This document shows, one piece after another, positions 36,723 through 49,906 of a stretch of 64,000 nucleotides of DNA. Each line of letters starts with the position of its first letter. Within the stretch, counting starts at the first letter, position 1. Origin of the DNA: Tanytarsus gracilentus (Eukaryota; Arthropoda; Insecta; Diptera; Chironomidae); the NCBI GenBank assembly GCA_038502055.1, contig JAXRKN010000042.1:2790001-2854000 (forward strand). The letters run 5' to 3'. A model generated the notes under the pieces. It was given only the letters and a program-made list of their open reading frames with translations, searched no databases and was not told the DNA's origin. A program made the position numbers and the translations under genes.

Positions 36723-39700
36723 ATTCATCATACACAAAAAAACAACAAAAGCAACTTTCTATTTCCTATCTTTCTCTAAACTCTCCTTAAAAAATATTTC
36801 TACATGATTCCGTCATATAAGAATTCAAAAAAACGTAATCTTTATATAGAAAAAAAATTCTCAGTCGTAAATGCGATGAGAAAAAGGCAAGCTGTAGTTT
36901 TATATAAAAAAAGGAAATAAGATGAAAATTGTGTTGTTTAAAAAACGGAAAGAAAGTATTAAAGCAACTGAATCTCATTGATGGATTTTTTATCAGTCAA
37001 AAAATCATAAAAGTAATTTTTTATGCACAATGAAATACAGAAAATTGGAAAAGAAGGATCTTAAGTGGATTATTTGAATATTTTTGAGATGGAAGTTTGA
37101 GTCTTGGTTAAGTGAAATATTTCTTTACTTTAAAAAAAAATTAAAAATTCAATGTCAACACAAACTCGTTTCAGTAAATATTTTATTCACTCAAATATGT
37201 TTAAATGTCATTAAAGAAAGACTTTAGTATGAGAAGTTTCACTTTCCATGGTGTTCCGATAGTAATGTGAAGTAAATTCGTATTATTAAGACTCAAGTTG
37301 ATATTTTAGTCAATCTAAATAGACTCAAGTTCAAGTTGTTCATTTTATCGAGACTTTAAAAATTATTTTCAAAGCTCAAATTCACTTTAATCCACTTAAA
37401 CCCTTCAGTTCAGTTCTAGTTTCGAGTCATTAATGTGAGACTCTAAAGTTAAATATCAAAGCATTTTTGTACAGAATTAAATATTTTTCACTTCTCAAAG
37501 GATTAGAAATTGGCTACGTGATGCGATTCAAATGATAATTATCAAAGCAGAATTAATTCCTTAGTCAATTTTATAGTCTCGGGAGAGAACGAAAGATATT
37601 AATTATGATGTTCACATACACACACATAGGATTGAATTTTAACAAATTTTTTCTACAACAGTTTTTCTCCTCTTAATCTCCATTTCTGTATCCATTTTTC
37701 ATGGTTTAATGTATGTGAATAACAAGTAAAGGCCATTTAGTTATACACATAAATTTTAAGGCGAAGAAAAAATGCAAAAGAAGCAAGAAATTGATAAACT
37801 GATCTTAATATATGATATTTAATAACTTCATATATATTTGAGCAGATATAAAAGAAAAATTAATGCAGGAAATTTATCATTTTGAAAAAATTCAGCCGCG
37901 GCAAAGGAAGCAGAATAAAAGTAAAGAAAATAATAATAAATTTAAGTCTTAAGAAAAGTAAAATTCATTGATGATATAAAAATACGTACTAGTGTGTAAG
38001 CAATGCTCTATGAAAAAAAGTTCATTCTTCTAAAATTTTTAAAAAGTAGAAAAAGAGCTGTAAAAATTTAAATATCTTTTTTGGCATCTCTAATAATTGA
38101 AAAATATACATACTAAAAATTTCGTACTGATATTACGATGATGATTGTTTATAATTTTTAATGAAGAATTCAGCCAAGATCAAAAACCACGTAAAAACAT
38201 TAATTAAATGATCTTGATTGAAGTTTCAAGTTCTTCAAATATTTTCGTACATGATGAAGGTGATTTTGAACCTTCGAGCATAATTTTATGATTTTATTAT
38301 ACCTTTCTCTCCCTCCCCCAGTGTCAATTTAGTTTTTAGAAGCCATAAATAATGAATTTCATTTTTATAAATAAATTTTAACGGTTAAGTTTTGTTTTAA
38401 TCCTTTTTAGTTATTTTCTCTTTAATTTGCCACTAAAGTAATTTTTGTAAAATTAAAATTTAAGTTATAATTGCAATATATTTTAGACGGAAAAATTCCT
38501 TTCCTTAACTCTCTTTATAGTTTTAATTGTTTCGATGTCTTTTGTGTTCGCGGATTAGTGAAAGTGTGAGTGGATATTAAAGGTGTGAACTTTAGAAGAT
38601 AAAATTTAAATCGAGTTTTGCATTTAAAAATATTAAAAACATTTTAAATTTATTTTCTACCGTCACAACCTTGGAGACCTGATGTCATCAAAATTTTATG
38701 ATAAAATTTAAAATATTCACATCACACAAAGCATAAAATTTACTTAAAAAAATCATTGAAATTATCTTGTGATTTATTAATGTTTCAATTTATTAATGAA
38801 TTTATTTTTTTCTATCGTAATTTTGTTTCTCTTCATTAATTATATTTTTTCTTAATTCGACAAAAGCATTGAATTTGAAATAACTGAATAAAGTTAAAGA
38901 TGAAAAAATTCTTAGCAAAAAATTATTTTTTTAGTTTCTTATTTATGAGTTTTAGGATGAATGAAGTGTGATTGAGTAACTTAAATTGGTTTGAAATTTG
39001 CATTCTTTTATTACAAAATATCAATTTAAAAATAAAACAATTCCCCCAAAATTTAACGGCGACGCATCTCAGTTCAAATGATTTTTTTTCTGCCAATTGA
39101 GTAAATGAAAAATTTTCTTTTGATATTTTCAATTTAAATTTTTATTTCTATTAATTTTCTCCCTATACCAATTATCATCGAACTTGAAAATCGAACAAAA
39201 AGCGTAGAAATGAAATAAATTTTTCAATCAAATATTCCGTCTTACATCTTTTAGAGAAAAAAAATGAAAATACACGAGAGATATCTTACAGAAATGAAAA
39301 TGATATAATTTTTTTCACATATACCGTAAAACAAGCAACAAAAACCTATCTTATCTTAATAATGCTATACATACATATTACCTTAATACAGTAATAGTTC
39401 TTAAGTGTATCATATAATGATGATTGATGAGATGAAATTTTGATGGTGAAATATTGTAGAGTTTTTATCAAATAAAAGTTTAAAAATTGAAAGTGAAATT
39501 GTATGCAAAAAAATTGGCAGTTTCGTGAGCGACGAGAATCATACCTAATGTATCCAGAAGAAGAAGAAAATGTGCAACACTGAAAAATATTCTGAGTTTG
39601 ATTTTTGTGAAGTAAAATGAGAAATTTGAGAGCATCAAAGTTTCCATGCAGCTTAAATTGAACTCACTTTCTTAATCTATTAAGCCTAGAGTTACTTGAT

Positions 39701-39900
39701 AAAATTAATTTAACTAGAATCATGTTTTGTTCAAGAAAAAAATATTTTTGCGCGCGAGAAAATTTTAAACTCACGAAAAGTGAAAAAAATTGTGAGCAAC
39801 AAAATACGTAAAAAAAATTCAAAAATTATAGTCAGGGTAGTCTCATTCATTTCTCCTCACCGCTTAATTAATTAATTTTGATCAAAGATTGTTCGGTGAG
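36723..39900 (+). other. abd-A: abd-A 3'UTR / downstream region
   Basis: AT-rich sequence after the abd-A stop. Several AATAAA hexamers occur (for example near 37914, 38886 and 39468), so the poly(A) site cannot be chosen. Two ATACGTA heptamers, the complement of the iab-8-5p seed, occur at 37982-37988 and 39804-39810; the second is followed by A and so forms an 8-mer site. Whether both are inside the mature 3'UTR is unknown. Confidence 0.4.
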
Positions 39901-42900
39901 AGAGTAAAAAATAAACACCTACATTAAAAGAAAGTTTAAGAGTTTTGTCAGAAACATAAACATTTCAGAAAAAATTCTTTTATAAGAGAATTTATTTTGT
40001 TGAAAAGGTGATTATTTGAAATTTTCAAGATAGAATTGTAAAGCAACAAATTTCTTCTCTCCATCTCGCAGTCGTGCGTGCTTTTAATTAATAGGTAAAG
40101 GAAGCAAATTAATGGACTCATGTGAGACTGTGAGCGAGAACCCTTGTCAGTCGTAAAAATGTCGTTTAATGACTTTTTGATCTGCATAGAGTTGAAAACC
40201 TGTTTGGATTCTTATGGATTTCCAATAACTTAACTAACTTTATCAAAAGGGTGCGGACACTTTTGGATTTAAATGAAGATTAAAATTAAATTAAAGATTA
40301 TTTTTTAATCTCCCAATTTAACATTTAATCCATTATTAAAACTCTGTTCAAAGTGTCCCATCCTTGATCATTTTTTTTCTAGTTTATGATTCTAATTTTG
40401 TAGCAACTCTTCATTTTTGGCTTCAGTTGATTTGCTTATGACTATAAACAACTTTTCATAATTACTATTATGTGCGCTAATAGCCAACAACTCTTTTTAT
40501 TATTTTCATTACGGATATAAAAATTATATTTGAATTGTGCATTTCCAGACATAGCACAAATGACGATAATTTTATGCCTCGTTTTTGGTTTTAATTGTGG
40601 GGTAAACGAGCGGAACCTCCCCCGATGAAAAAATATATTAATTATTGATTTATTTGTTGCTGAATATTTTTTGGATAGTTTACCGATGATGATGAGCTTT
40701 ATTTGAGGTTAAAAGTGGGTGCTTGAAAAATTTCACTTTCCATCTTGTTAAAGAACTCTGTCTTTTAAATTTAACGAATTTTAATGATTTAAATTAAACA
40801 ATTTTAACTTAAAAATTTAGCATTCGAACTTAAATTTCTGAAATTCGATTTTATTATTTTAAAAAAACTAAACACACCCTGAAATATCAAGTTACACCCT
40901 GTAATAATAATTTTCTTTAATTAATGAATTGCAAACTCAGATAAGCTCACCCTCACCTTGACCTCACTCAAACGGTATTTTTCTTTATCTAATTCTACTT
41001 AGGGTTGTTCGTTAATTGCGTCACTTCAAATAAAATTAATGGAAAATATTTTTAAAAACCTTTGTAACACTTTTTAGAACGAAAAAATTTATATTAAAAG
41101 TGACGATTCCATCAGAAAAGCATGACCTAATTTAACAATCAACCCCTTCATATTTAATTACTTATAATTATCGCTAAGAACATATTCATTGAATAAAGTG
41201 TTAATCTTTGGAGTAAAAAACAAAAGAAATTGCGAGTGTATAAAAAAACTAAATGATACTCAAAACAATTGTAATAATAAGACATTATAATAATAGAAGG
41301 AAATAAAAATTAAAATTGAATGTGTAAATGATATTTTTGTGGCGTCATAACTATTTGAGTCAATTGCATATATTTTTTATTTCATATAACCAATTCTGCC
41401 TGCCTTGCTCACTCCCTCATTCACATTTCATTCATATTTAATGTGCGCTGAATTCTTCGAGGAGGCTGAAAACGGCATTTTGAAAATCGTTTCCACAACA
41501 ATCACAAAATGACTCTATTTTCGGCAGCTACATGTTTAAATTTCCTGGTTATTTCTCTATCACAGCGGATAGTGTTGTGCGTGTCTCAAGTGTATCCATC
41601 TAATTTTATTTATTGTTCGAATGAATGATGAATCTAAATCACTACGATTATTGGCTGAAATGAGGGATGAATTTTTCTATTTTTTCATTCGATGGCGTGA
41701 GATGAATGTTTAAAATTATTTTTTGATTTATTGTGGGAGTAAAAATATTTTTGTGCATATGTGGCTATTGTAAATTGAGTTCGTTATGTGCAAGGATATG
41801 GAAGGAAATATTAAGTATTTGAAACATAATTTATAGAGCTAAAAATTAGAATTTTTACAGTTCATATTTAAATATGTTTAAATGTTTCGAACCTTTATTT
41901 AAAACTTTCATTTAAAATTCCAACTGTAATTTAATTGTGATTAAAAAATTTAATTAAAGTTCATCAAACTTGTTTAAATTTTTAAAACTTTTTAAATTTT
42001 ATATTATTAAATATAATATTCACATACCTCAAAAATTCCGCCTTAAGTTATGCAACTAAAAATCTTCCCGCCAGTCCTTCAAAGTCATAAAAGAAAGTTA
42101 ATCCTTTTGCAATTCTCGAACGGTACCCACATGACCATTAACAATATTTTTTCAGCCTTTCACTTCACGCCTTTTCGAGCCTCTGCACGTCTGCCACAGA
42201 TGGCATGCAATTATCGGTCTATAATTACCACTTCAACCTTCAACTGAGAGAGAGTGAAAACTGAAAATCTCTTCTTTTTTTCGCTTGTCGATGATGACAC
42301 ACAAAGGCATTTCTCTGTTCCTCTTCCCCTTTCAACAAGCCTCAATGAGATTCTCATTTAAATCCAATAATTTACAGCTAACATTTTTCTTCTTCTCTCG
42401 CGCTCTTGTGAGCATCAAATTAACCGCATGATTTATATTATTACCAAGTATGATAATGTGCAGCTATTTAAATAAGATTTCGGCCATATGTCTATTGAGT
42501 GACATTTAAAAATCACTTCGGTTGATGGTAATTAGCATGAGAATGGCTGAAGCATGGAGAATTTCTTCATTCCGACTCACACAAATGCAATCACGAATTT
42601 AAAAATCAGCTCAAGTCTAAATTATGATTTATAAGCTAATAACAATCATCGTAAATGTGTGCAAGTGGGAGGAGGAGCGCAAAAGAGAGTGAAATAATCA
42701 ACAGTCATTAAATTTCAATGGATGGCAAAATGATTTATATCGGGGAAGGTTAACGATATGAAGCTCCGACAATGAGAAAATATGTTGCCCTTTTTAAAGC
42801 TCATCAAAAAAACAACTCGATGTGTGTTGGTGCAATTAGACGCCATGGACATATGAATTTAACTCGCATATTTTATTCAATAAATAAAATGCGGTGATAT

Positions 42901-45900
42901 GAGTGCAAGTGATGGAAATTTTTGTTATAAAATTTTTTGATTTATAACAGGAACGAAGTGGAAAATGGAACATGATTAAAACGTAAAAGACGCTAAAATT
43001 TATATATTTTTTTAAAAAAAGCAAAAGTGTCCATCTCTTCCCAATAAAATCATGAGAAAATATTTTAAATTGAAAATTATTGCAGTGCATGCAACTCGAT
43101 ATATTTCATCGATATTGCGATAATTTTTTGTTCTAAATAAATTTATGAAAAAAAGTGAAAAATCTCAAACTGTGCTGTTGATACAAATATCTCACATGCA
43201 AACGATCCAATGGCCATAACCATCACATCACGATCGTCATCATCATACAAGATTTGAGGATTGAATTGCGAAAATTATTATAAACATAGTTTTCGATGTC
43301 ACAGCAAAGATATTTCTCTCGCATCTCAGATTATTCGGGGCGAAAAAATGGGAAGAGGATGGAAAAAATTAAGTTATGATACGGCGTGAGTGACACATCT
43401 CAAGAGGTGATGGAAATTTGAAGTGCGACAGATATTTTTAGATTGACAACGGAGGAGGGAAAGAAATCGTGAAGTTTAAAGATTAATTCTCAAATAGCGT
43501 GGTTATGAGCCATTTGAGAAAATTGATTGTTTATGGCGATGGCCTAGGCTGGCAACTACAAGCAAACTAATCGCTTCCTGCTTATTATTCATGGATGTCG
43601 ATGGAATTGCGTTAAATTAGTTTTAAAATGGTTAAATTGAGGTTGAGATTGAAGTTCACGTGCAGTTGTGAATTTATTAATAATTTGAAATTTATTACAT
43701 GAAGGTTCGAATCCTTAGAAATTAATTTAATTTCATACGTTGTGCACAAGCTACTTTTTTCTTAATTTTATTCTCTAAATTTTTTTAAATGTTAATTCTT
43801 CAATTTTTTTTCGATAAAAATAACTAACAACTTAAATTGTTACCCCTTTCTGGTCATTTCTCCTATCAACTTTTATCCCTTACTGTCGCTTTTAATCTCT
43901 CAAACTCTCCCTTTGCCCTTATCAAACTTTATTTCTAAATAGTTTAATTAAAAATTTCCCCCTGTTTTCTTCTGTCTCATGTCCCACTCCCAATGATTCA
44001 TTTCTAGATAATAATTTAAGCTTAATAATCAAAAAACACGTTTTTGTCTATGCATAAGTGAGTCCATTGACTTAACGAAAGAGACAGCAATCCTAAATGA
44101 ATGACAAAAGCTTAAACAAAAAGAATTTTTGTGTGTGGCTTTATTACAAATTATATATTTTTTGGAGACGATGCCAAGTCACAATTAATGCTTGAGCTTG
44201 AGAGAATTTTTTGGCTGCTCCCTGAAAAAAAATCGAGAATTATAAAAATCCGAGACGAAAGGATGGAAAAAAATAAATTTTCATGTCTTCTTTAAATTAA
44301 TGAATGAAATCTAATTTTCTGCATATCTCCGACAATATGGTTAGAATGTTTTTCGGTACCCAAGAATAATTCTTTCCGCTCCCTTTCGGTTATATGTCTC
44401 TCTGGAATAAATTTGCAATTTCGACATATTTTTGTGACATTCGAATATTTATGATATTAATATTTTCTCTGTTCACCCTCAAATGTGCCTTCAACATTTA
44501 TGCGAATAATAAGAGCCTCAAGTGCCTTCACAGATAATTTTAAAGTGAGGCAAAATTGAAATTTCGATTATGTGCGAAAAACTTTTTTCTCTATTTTAAA
44601 ATATTTTTTTAAGGCTTTGGTCATAGCAGTGATGCCGCACATTTATAGCTCTATTTTATGTGCTTCATTGATTTTTTGACACTCGCTCACATACAGAGAT
44701 GAACCCTCCATCGCAATCGCAAACCCCGGGACATGCGCTCATTTCGTCATGGATGTGTAAGAGGAAATTATACAGATGTGGTTTGCCATGCCATTCATCC
44801 TGACATCGCTTCCTTCTCTTTTCTTTTCCCCATCCACCCTCGCGTTGCAATGCAAAAATATCATGGCTGTTCTCTATCATCGACATAAACATTATTAGGC
44901 CTGCCTGTGCATCCTTTTTTAACTGCCACAGTCCTAATTCTTAAAAACTTTCTTGGCAATTAATTTTCAATTAAACATTTTTGAAATTTTATTCTCTGAA
45001 TTTTACGACATTTTAATGAATCATTTTCTGCGAGAATAAAATTCATCAAATTAAGAAAATGCTCCAGTTTTTTTCCTTTCTCATCTCTGATGAATTTTCC
45101 AACTTTCTTTTTGTCCTTTTCTGATTACAAATGGCTGTTCTTGTTGGAAAGGTGAAAGATACATGCAAGCATGAGGGGCGGTTTCTTATAGGAATAGAAA
45201 TTCGCTGCATTGGAAATGGTTTAAATCTCGACTGAGGATGAAGAAGAATTTTTATGTTGAGTGAGGTGGGAAATTTATGGGAGAAAATTATCCGATTTTT
45301 GTTAGAAATCAGTAGATTTTAATTGAGATTGAAAATTAATTTCAAAGATGATTAGTGAATGTGATGAAAAATTATAAAATTATGTCAAATCTTTGAATTT
45401 TTTTTAGAGAATTTTAATAAAATTTGTGGCTGAACATTTTTTGTAATTTTTCATTGGAAAAGTTGCGCAATTTAGTTCAAAAATTATCCGAAAAAGAAAT
45501 ATTTTAATTTATAAAATTAAGTTTGTAAAAAATTGATAATTTAAGTTGCAAACTAAAATTTGATAAAATAAAAATAATTTTAAGTTCTATAGATAGATCA
45601 AATTAAAAAAATAAATTTAAAATCCTGAAGAAAATATTTGAATATTTGAACCACATGGATTTGATTACTGATGACATCTTTGAATAACACAAATCTTGAA
45701 TTAAAAGCTTTGGTGTTTAACTAAATGTTAAAACTTTTATTTTAGTTCATAAAAAATCATCAGATGATCATCATTAATGGAATTTAATTACTTAAATGAA
45801 ACTTTTTATTTAAACTGTCTAAATATTTTTTCTCATGTTCTTAATTATCACACTTAAAGGCACAAAATATTTTTTCTTTCAAATTAATTCTAATTAAGCC

Positions 45901-48900
45901 CTAAATATCTTAAATTTCCAATATTTTTCATCGATTTCTGCTATTTAACCTAAAATAATTCACCAATTCTTCTTTCACATTTTTCTCTTCGCTGTTTTGG
46001 TTGCTCTCTGGTTTTCAGTTTTTGTACTTCGTTTTGAGTTTCGCATGAATTTCTGGTTATTAAAATTATTAAAAATTACTTAAAATTTAGCTATAAAAAA
46101 AATTGATAAATGTCGAAACATTTTAATTAGTTTCTGTCAAATTTTCCACTTAAAAATTTTATTTTAAAATCAAATGAAAAGTGAAAAAAGCAAAAATTTC
46201 TATTCGATCTCAACGTACATTCAGTTTTTATCGCACACAACAATTCCCTACATTTTTTTAACTTCTCTTCACTTCACAAAGATGACTGTAGCATCAACCG
46301 TAACTAATCCCTCAAAAATGGCTGAAAAATTTGCAAAATTTCACTCATGGACCACCCAAAAATCACTGACTCAAAAAATACCTTTCAAAGTCCTTTAGCG
46401 ATAATTAAATATCCACTGAAATTTCACCATTCTCACTCGGTCTCGAGCTGAGTAAAGACTAACCTTTAAGCTCACTCATTAAAAAATATTTATCGTTAAT
46501 TAAACTCCTTGCGGATAGTGCAGAAGTCGTCCGGTGAGAGGAAGAAATTTTTCATGAAATTACGATGCAATTAAATCTGCATTTAAGGCCAATTAATTGC
46601 TGAGGTTGTTTTTCGGTAGAAAGTCTCGTCTCCAATATTTCATATCAAGTCCATAAATTACTGTCAAGTACCTTTTATAGCATTTTAATTTCGATCGTAA
46701 AAACTTTTTAATCCACACGCATCGCTGAATCTCACTCGGCCTGCGGTGTGTATGCAAATTATCGATAACTCTCGCCATCAAAAAAATGTAAAAGTTCTCT
46801 CAGACTGCAGGATTTTTTCACACAATATTGCACGTAATGTTTGAGAGAGTATTTTTATGGTCGGTCGTTAAATTAAGACAACGAACTCAAATTGAATTTT
46901 AATCTCGAGAAAATGATCGAAAATGAGAATTTTTATAATTTAAAATAATACGAAAAAACCACAATTTTTCATTTTATATTTTTTGGATTGAAACCTTAAT
47001 TTTTTGCTTTTTATTATTTTTTTCCTTAAAATATAACTGTTAAAATTTCAGATTTAAAACTCTTTAAAAAATTTTCATCCACCCACACTCACCGCCAAAA
47101 ATCGAATTTACCCATTAAAAACCTCATTCGGTAGCACATTTAGTAAAAAACCATTCACTTTAACGACATTACATCAACCACGTCATACCTGCTCCAAAAA
47201 TATCCTTGAGCAAAATTTTTAGCGCAATTAAATGGCAGCCGACATTAAGATTCTCATTTACTGATAGCACGCACGCCAAAATTACTTCCTTTATGAGAAC
47301 TGTTTTGATATCAATTCATTTAAAAGCCATTTGAATGGTAGGATGCTGTTCGAGGCCATTACGAAGCGGCACTTATGTTGTGATAAGTGACAATAACTTA
47401 CCTTTCTAAAGCATACACGAAATGCCATCGTTAAAATGAGAAAACCCTTTCAGTAAAATCGGTATTTTCATGGGAATATGAATGGAGTGAAAAATATTTT
47501 TCTTTTTTAGCCAAAAATGAGAGGGAGAGTTAATTGGATATTGTGATATTAAAATGGTTTGTTTGCCATGTATTTATGGATGATGGCTTTTTTGCTGCCA
47601 TGCTACTTTTTTTTCGGGGTGAATCGAGAATTGCATGGAGTGTTTTGTGTTGTGGTCTCTTGATGAGGGACAAAACAACATTATTAAAGTTTTTTTGTGA
47701 GGAATTTTTGGCAAAAAAACATATATTTAAAATGAAGGATTTTTAGAAATTTTAGGATTCGAACCTAACTTTAATAAATTTTTCAATTATTTCCAAAACT
47801 TAAATTCCCCTCGCAAAATATTTTTCATCCTCTGAATTACTTCCATTCACACTTTATGAATATTTCAAACGCTATTTTACTCGAAAATCTTTTCATATTT
47901 TATTTACCATTTGCCTCATGCCGCTAATTTTAATACTCACGATAAAATATTGGAATATGACCCAATTTTAATCCCCCTAACTGCCTCGGATATCTACATG
48001 ATGAATTGAAAATTGCTGTGCGTGTAAACCTTCTCTAAAATTTATGGTAAACTCTTTCAACTATATGAAAATTTCCAGCGTCGATGATCCCTTTGAAAAT
48101 ATTATCATGTACCTTTTATAACGCTCTCTCTGCTGCTGCCATCATGCCGTATCTATGTTAAGCCATGAGAATATTTCAAATGGGATTTTCATAGCACATA
48201 ACACACACACACAACTCTTTGCAGATTGCCGAGAGTACTCAATGAAGTGAAATGTGAAATTAATGTCGAGATTCTCGAAACATTTTGCCGTTCCGAAAAA
48301 GGCATTTATCCTCATTTACGTGATTAAATCCTACGGCAGTGTTTAATGAGCAAATAAATAAATTAAATCCTTTAATGACACGTTATGACTCTTAATTGCA
48401 TAAATTCCGCCTCGCTTTTGGTACAAAAATTTTCTGAGGGATCTATAAAACGGCTTCAAATGACACAACGGAGCATTTTGTGATTTTTAGAGGTTTAAAA
48501 ATATCATAAATATTTTTTTGCTTTAATTGTTTTATTGGATTTGTAATTTTTTAGGGTGTCGTAAATTTTGATAATTTAAATCAGGAGAAAAAATTATTTT
48601 GAATTTAAAATTTTTATTAAAAAATTAATGAAACAGGATGAAAAATGGAATTGCTCTTGTACAAAATGGAAAATGAACTGAAACAAGCAACATTAAAAGT
48701 ACCATTGAAAAAATAAAATAGTTCTTTAACTTCTTTCTTACATTCCGAGCAATAAACTCTAGATAAGGTCACACAGTAGGGAAAAATCCACATTTGAGGA
48801 AATTTATATTCACTCCATTAAAACTTTTCATTCACCCTCGCACACAATTTCCTTCGCCTTCTTTCCTTAATTCGAAAATGATCATTTTTCTTCTCGACCC

Positions 48901-49721
48901 CATTTTTCCTTATCCAAAAAGAAAGAAAAGTTTTTCCTCCTTCTTTTGGCTCTCGCTTTTTTTCTGTATTTGGTAATAAAAGAAATTTATTATTTGCAAT
49001 TTCATTTTGGAACATAAAATACATTTATATAAATCTCCAGAAAATGCCTAAGGCAGCCGCCTTTTTTCCGTTCGGTGGAGCAGCATCGAGCTTGCTTTAT
49101 CTTGGCATGGAAGAAATATTTAATGTACCATTTGCTGATATTTATATCAACTGCTGTTGCCGTCGCCTTTACTGAGTATCTCGCAAAGCCAATATTCGTT
49201 TCTCATGTGAGCTGTGTGTGTATGCGGATGGTTGAGCTCCCGTGAAAATATTTATATTACATACACGCACTGTGAAGGAATGTCCCAACGGAGCTGCCAT
49301 ATAAGAAAAATTAAATAAATTATGGAATAAAAGAAAAGTTGTTAGAGCTGAGGATATTAAAACACAATTTTCTATTAAAAAATTAATTCAAGACTTTAAA
49401 TCAAGAGATCGTTCAAAAAAATTATGAAATCTCGTACAGACATTTCATACAAAAGAACTCATTTGACTTAATCTTGAAATTTACACCAAATATGCCAGCA
49501 CGATATCAAAATAAATTCCTAATTTTTCTAAGAAGATTTCACCCCATAAAGAATTTTTTCCTCTAATTTTGGAACCCTCCGAATTCAATGATTTATTTAC
49601 TTTCAGAAAATGGCTTTTAAATGAGAAACCATTCGAACTACATTTCGATAATGACACGCCATTGTTCATTATGGCGATAATTTGATTTCATTCAATTTTG
49701 CATGCGAATATGCAAATCTAA
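39901..49721. other. intergenic region downstream of abd-A
   Basis: About 9.8 kb of AT-rich non-coding DNA with only short chance ORFs. It contains two exact GGTTCGAATCC motifs (43704 and 47755). In the ancestral cluster order it corresponds to the abd-A/Ubx interval. No gene or named enhancer is recognised. Confidence 0.6.
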
Positions 49722-49729
49722 TTAAAAGA

Positions 49730-49898
49730 CAAGGGCTGAGAACATAGAGGTAGGTGGGCCCGCCAAGGCCCTTGAAGGCCCACCAAGGCCCCTGAGGGCC
49801 CATCAAGGCCCGCCAAGGCCCGTGATGGCCCCTGAAGGCCCACCAAGGCCCCTGAGGGCCCGTCAAGGCCCACAATATTTTGATGTTCTCAGCCCTGG
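49730..49898. mobile_element. hAT-like MITE, 169 bp, with internal minisatellite
   Basis: 16-bp terminal inverted repeats (CAAGGGCTGAGAACAT at 49730-49745; ATGTTCTCAGCCCTGG at 49883-49898, one mismatch) are flanked by a perfect 8-bp direct repeat TTAAAAGA (49722-49729 and 49899-49906). An 8-bp duplication with short TIRs starting C-A/C-A-G-G-G is the hallmark of hAT-family DNA transposons. The element has no transposase and is therefore non-autonomous. Its interior is mostly the GC-rich tandem array listed next, far from the base composition around it. Confidence 0.8.
49757..49876 (+). repeat. 12 x 10-bp GGCCC minisatellite
   Basis: Twelve consecutive 10-bp units begin GGCCC and mostly end in AA or AG, with no indel across the array. 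Variable positions 6-8 largely alternate between xCC/xTC and xTG types, suggesting a 20-bp higher-order unit. The array lies wholly inside the hAT-like element. A minus-strand ORF across it (Gly-Pro-Trp-rich) is a by-product of the repeat. Confidence 0.9.
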
Positions 49899-49906
49899 TT
49901 AAAAGA

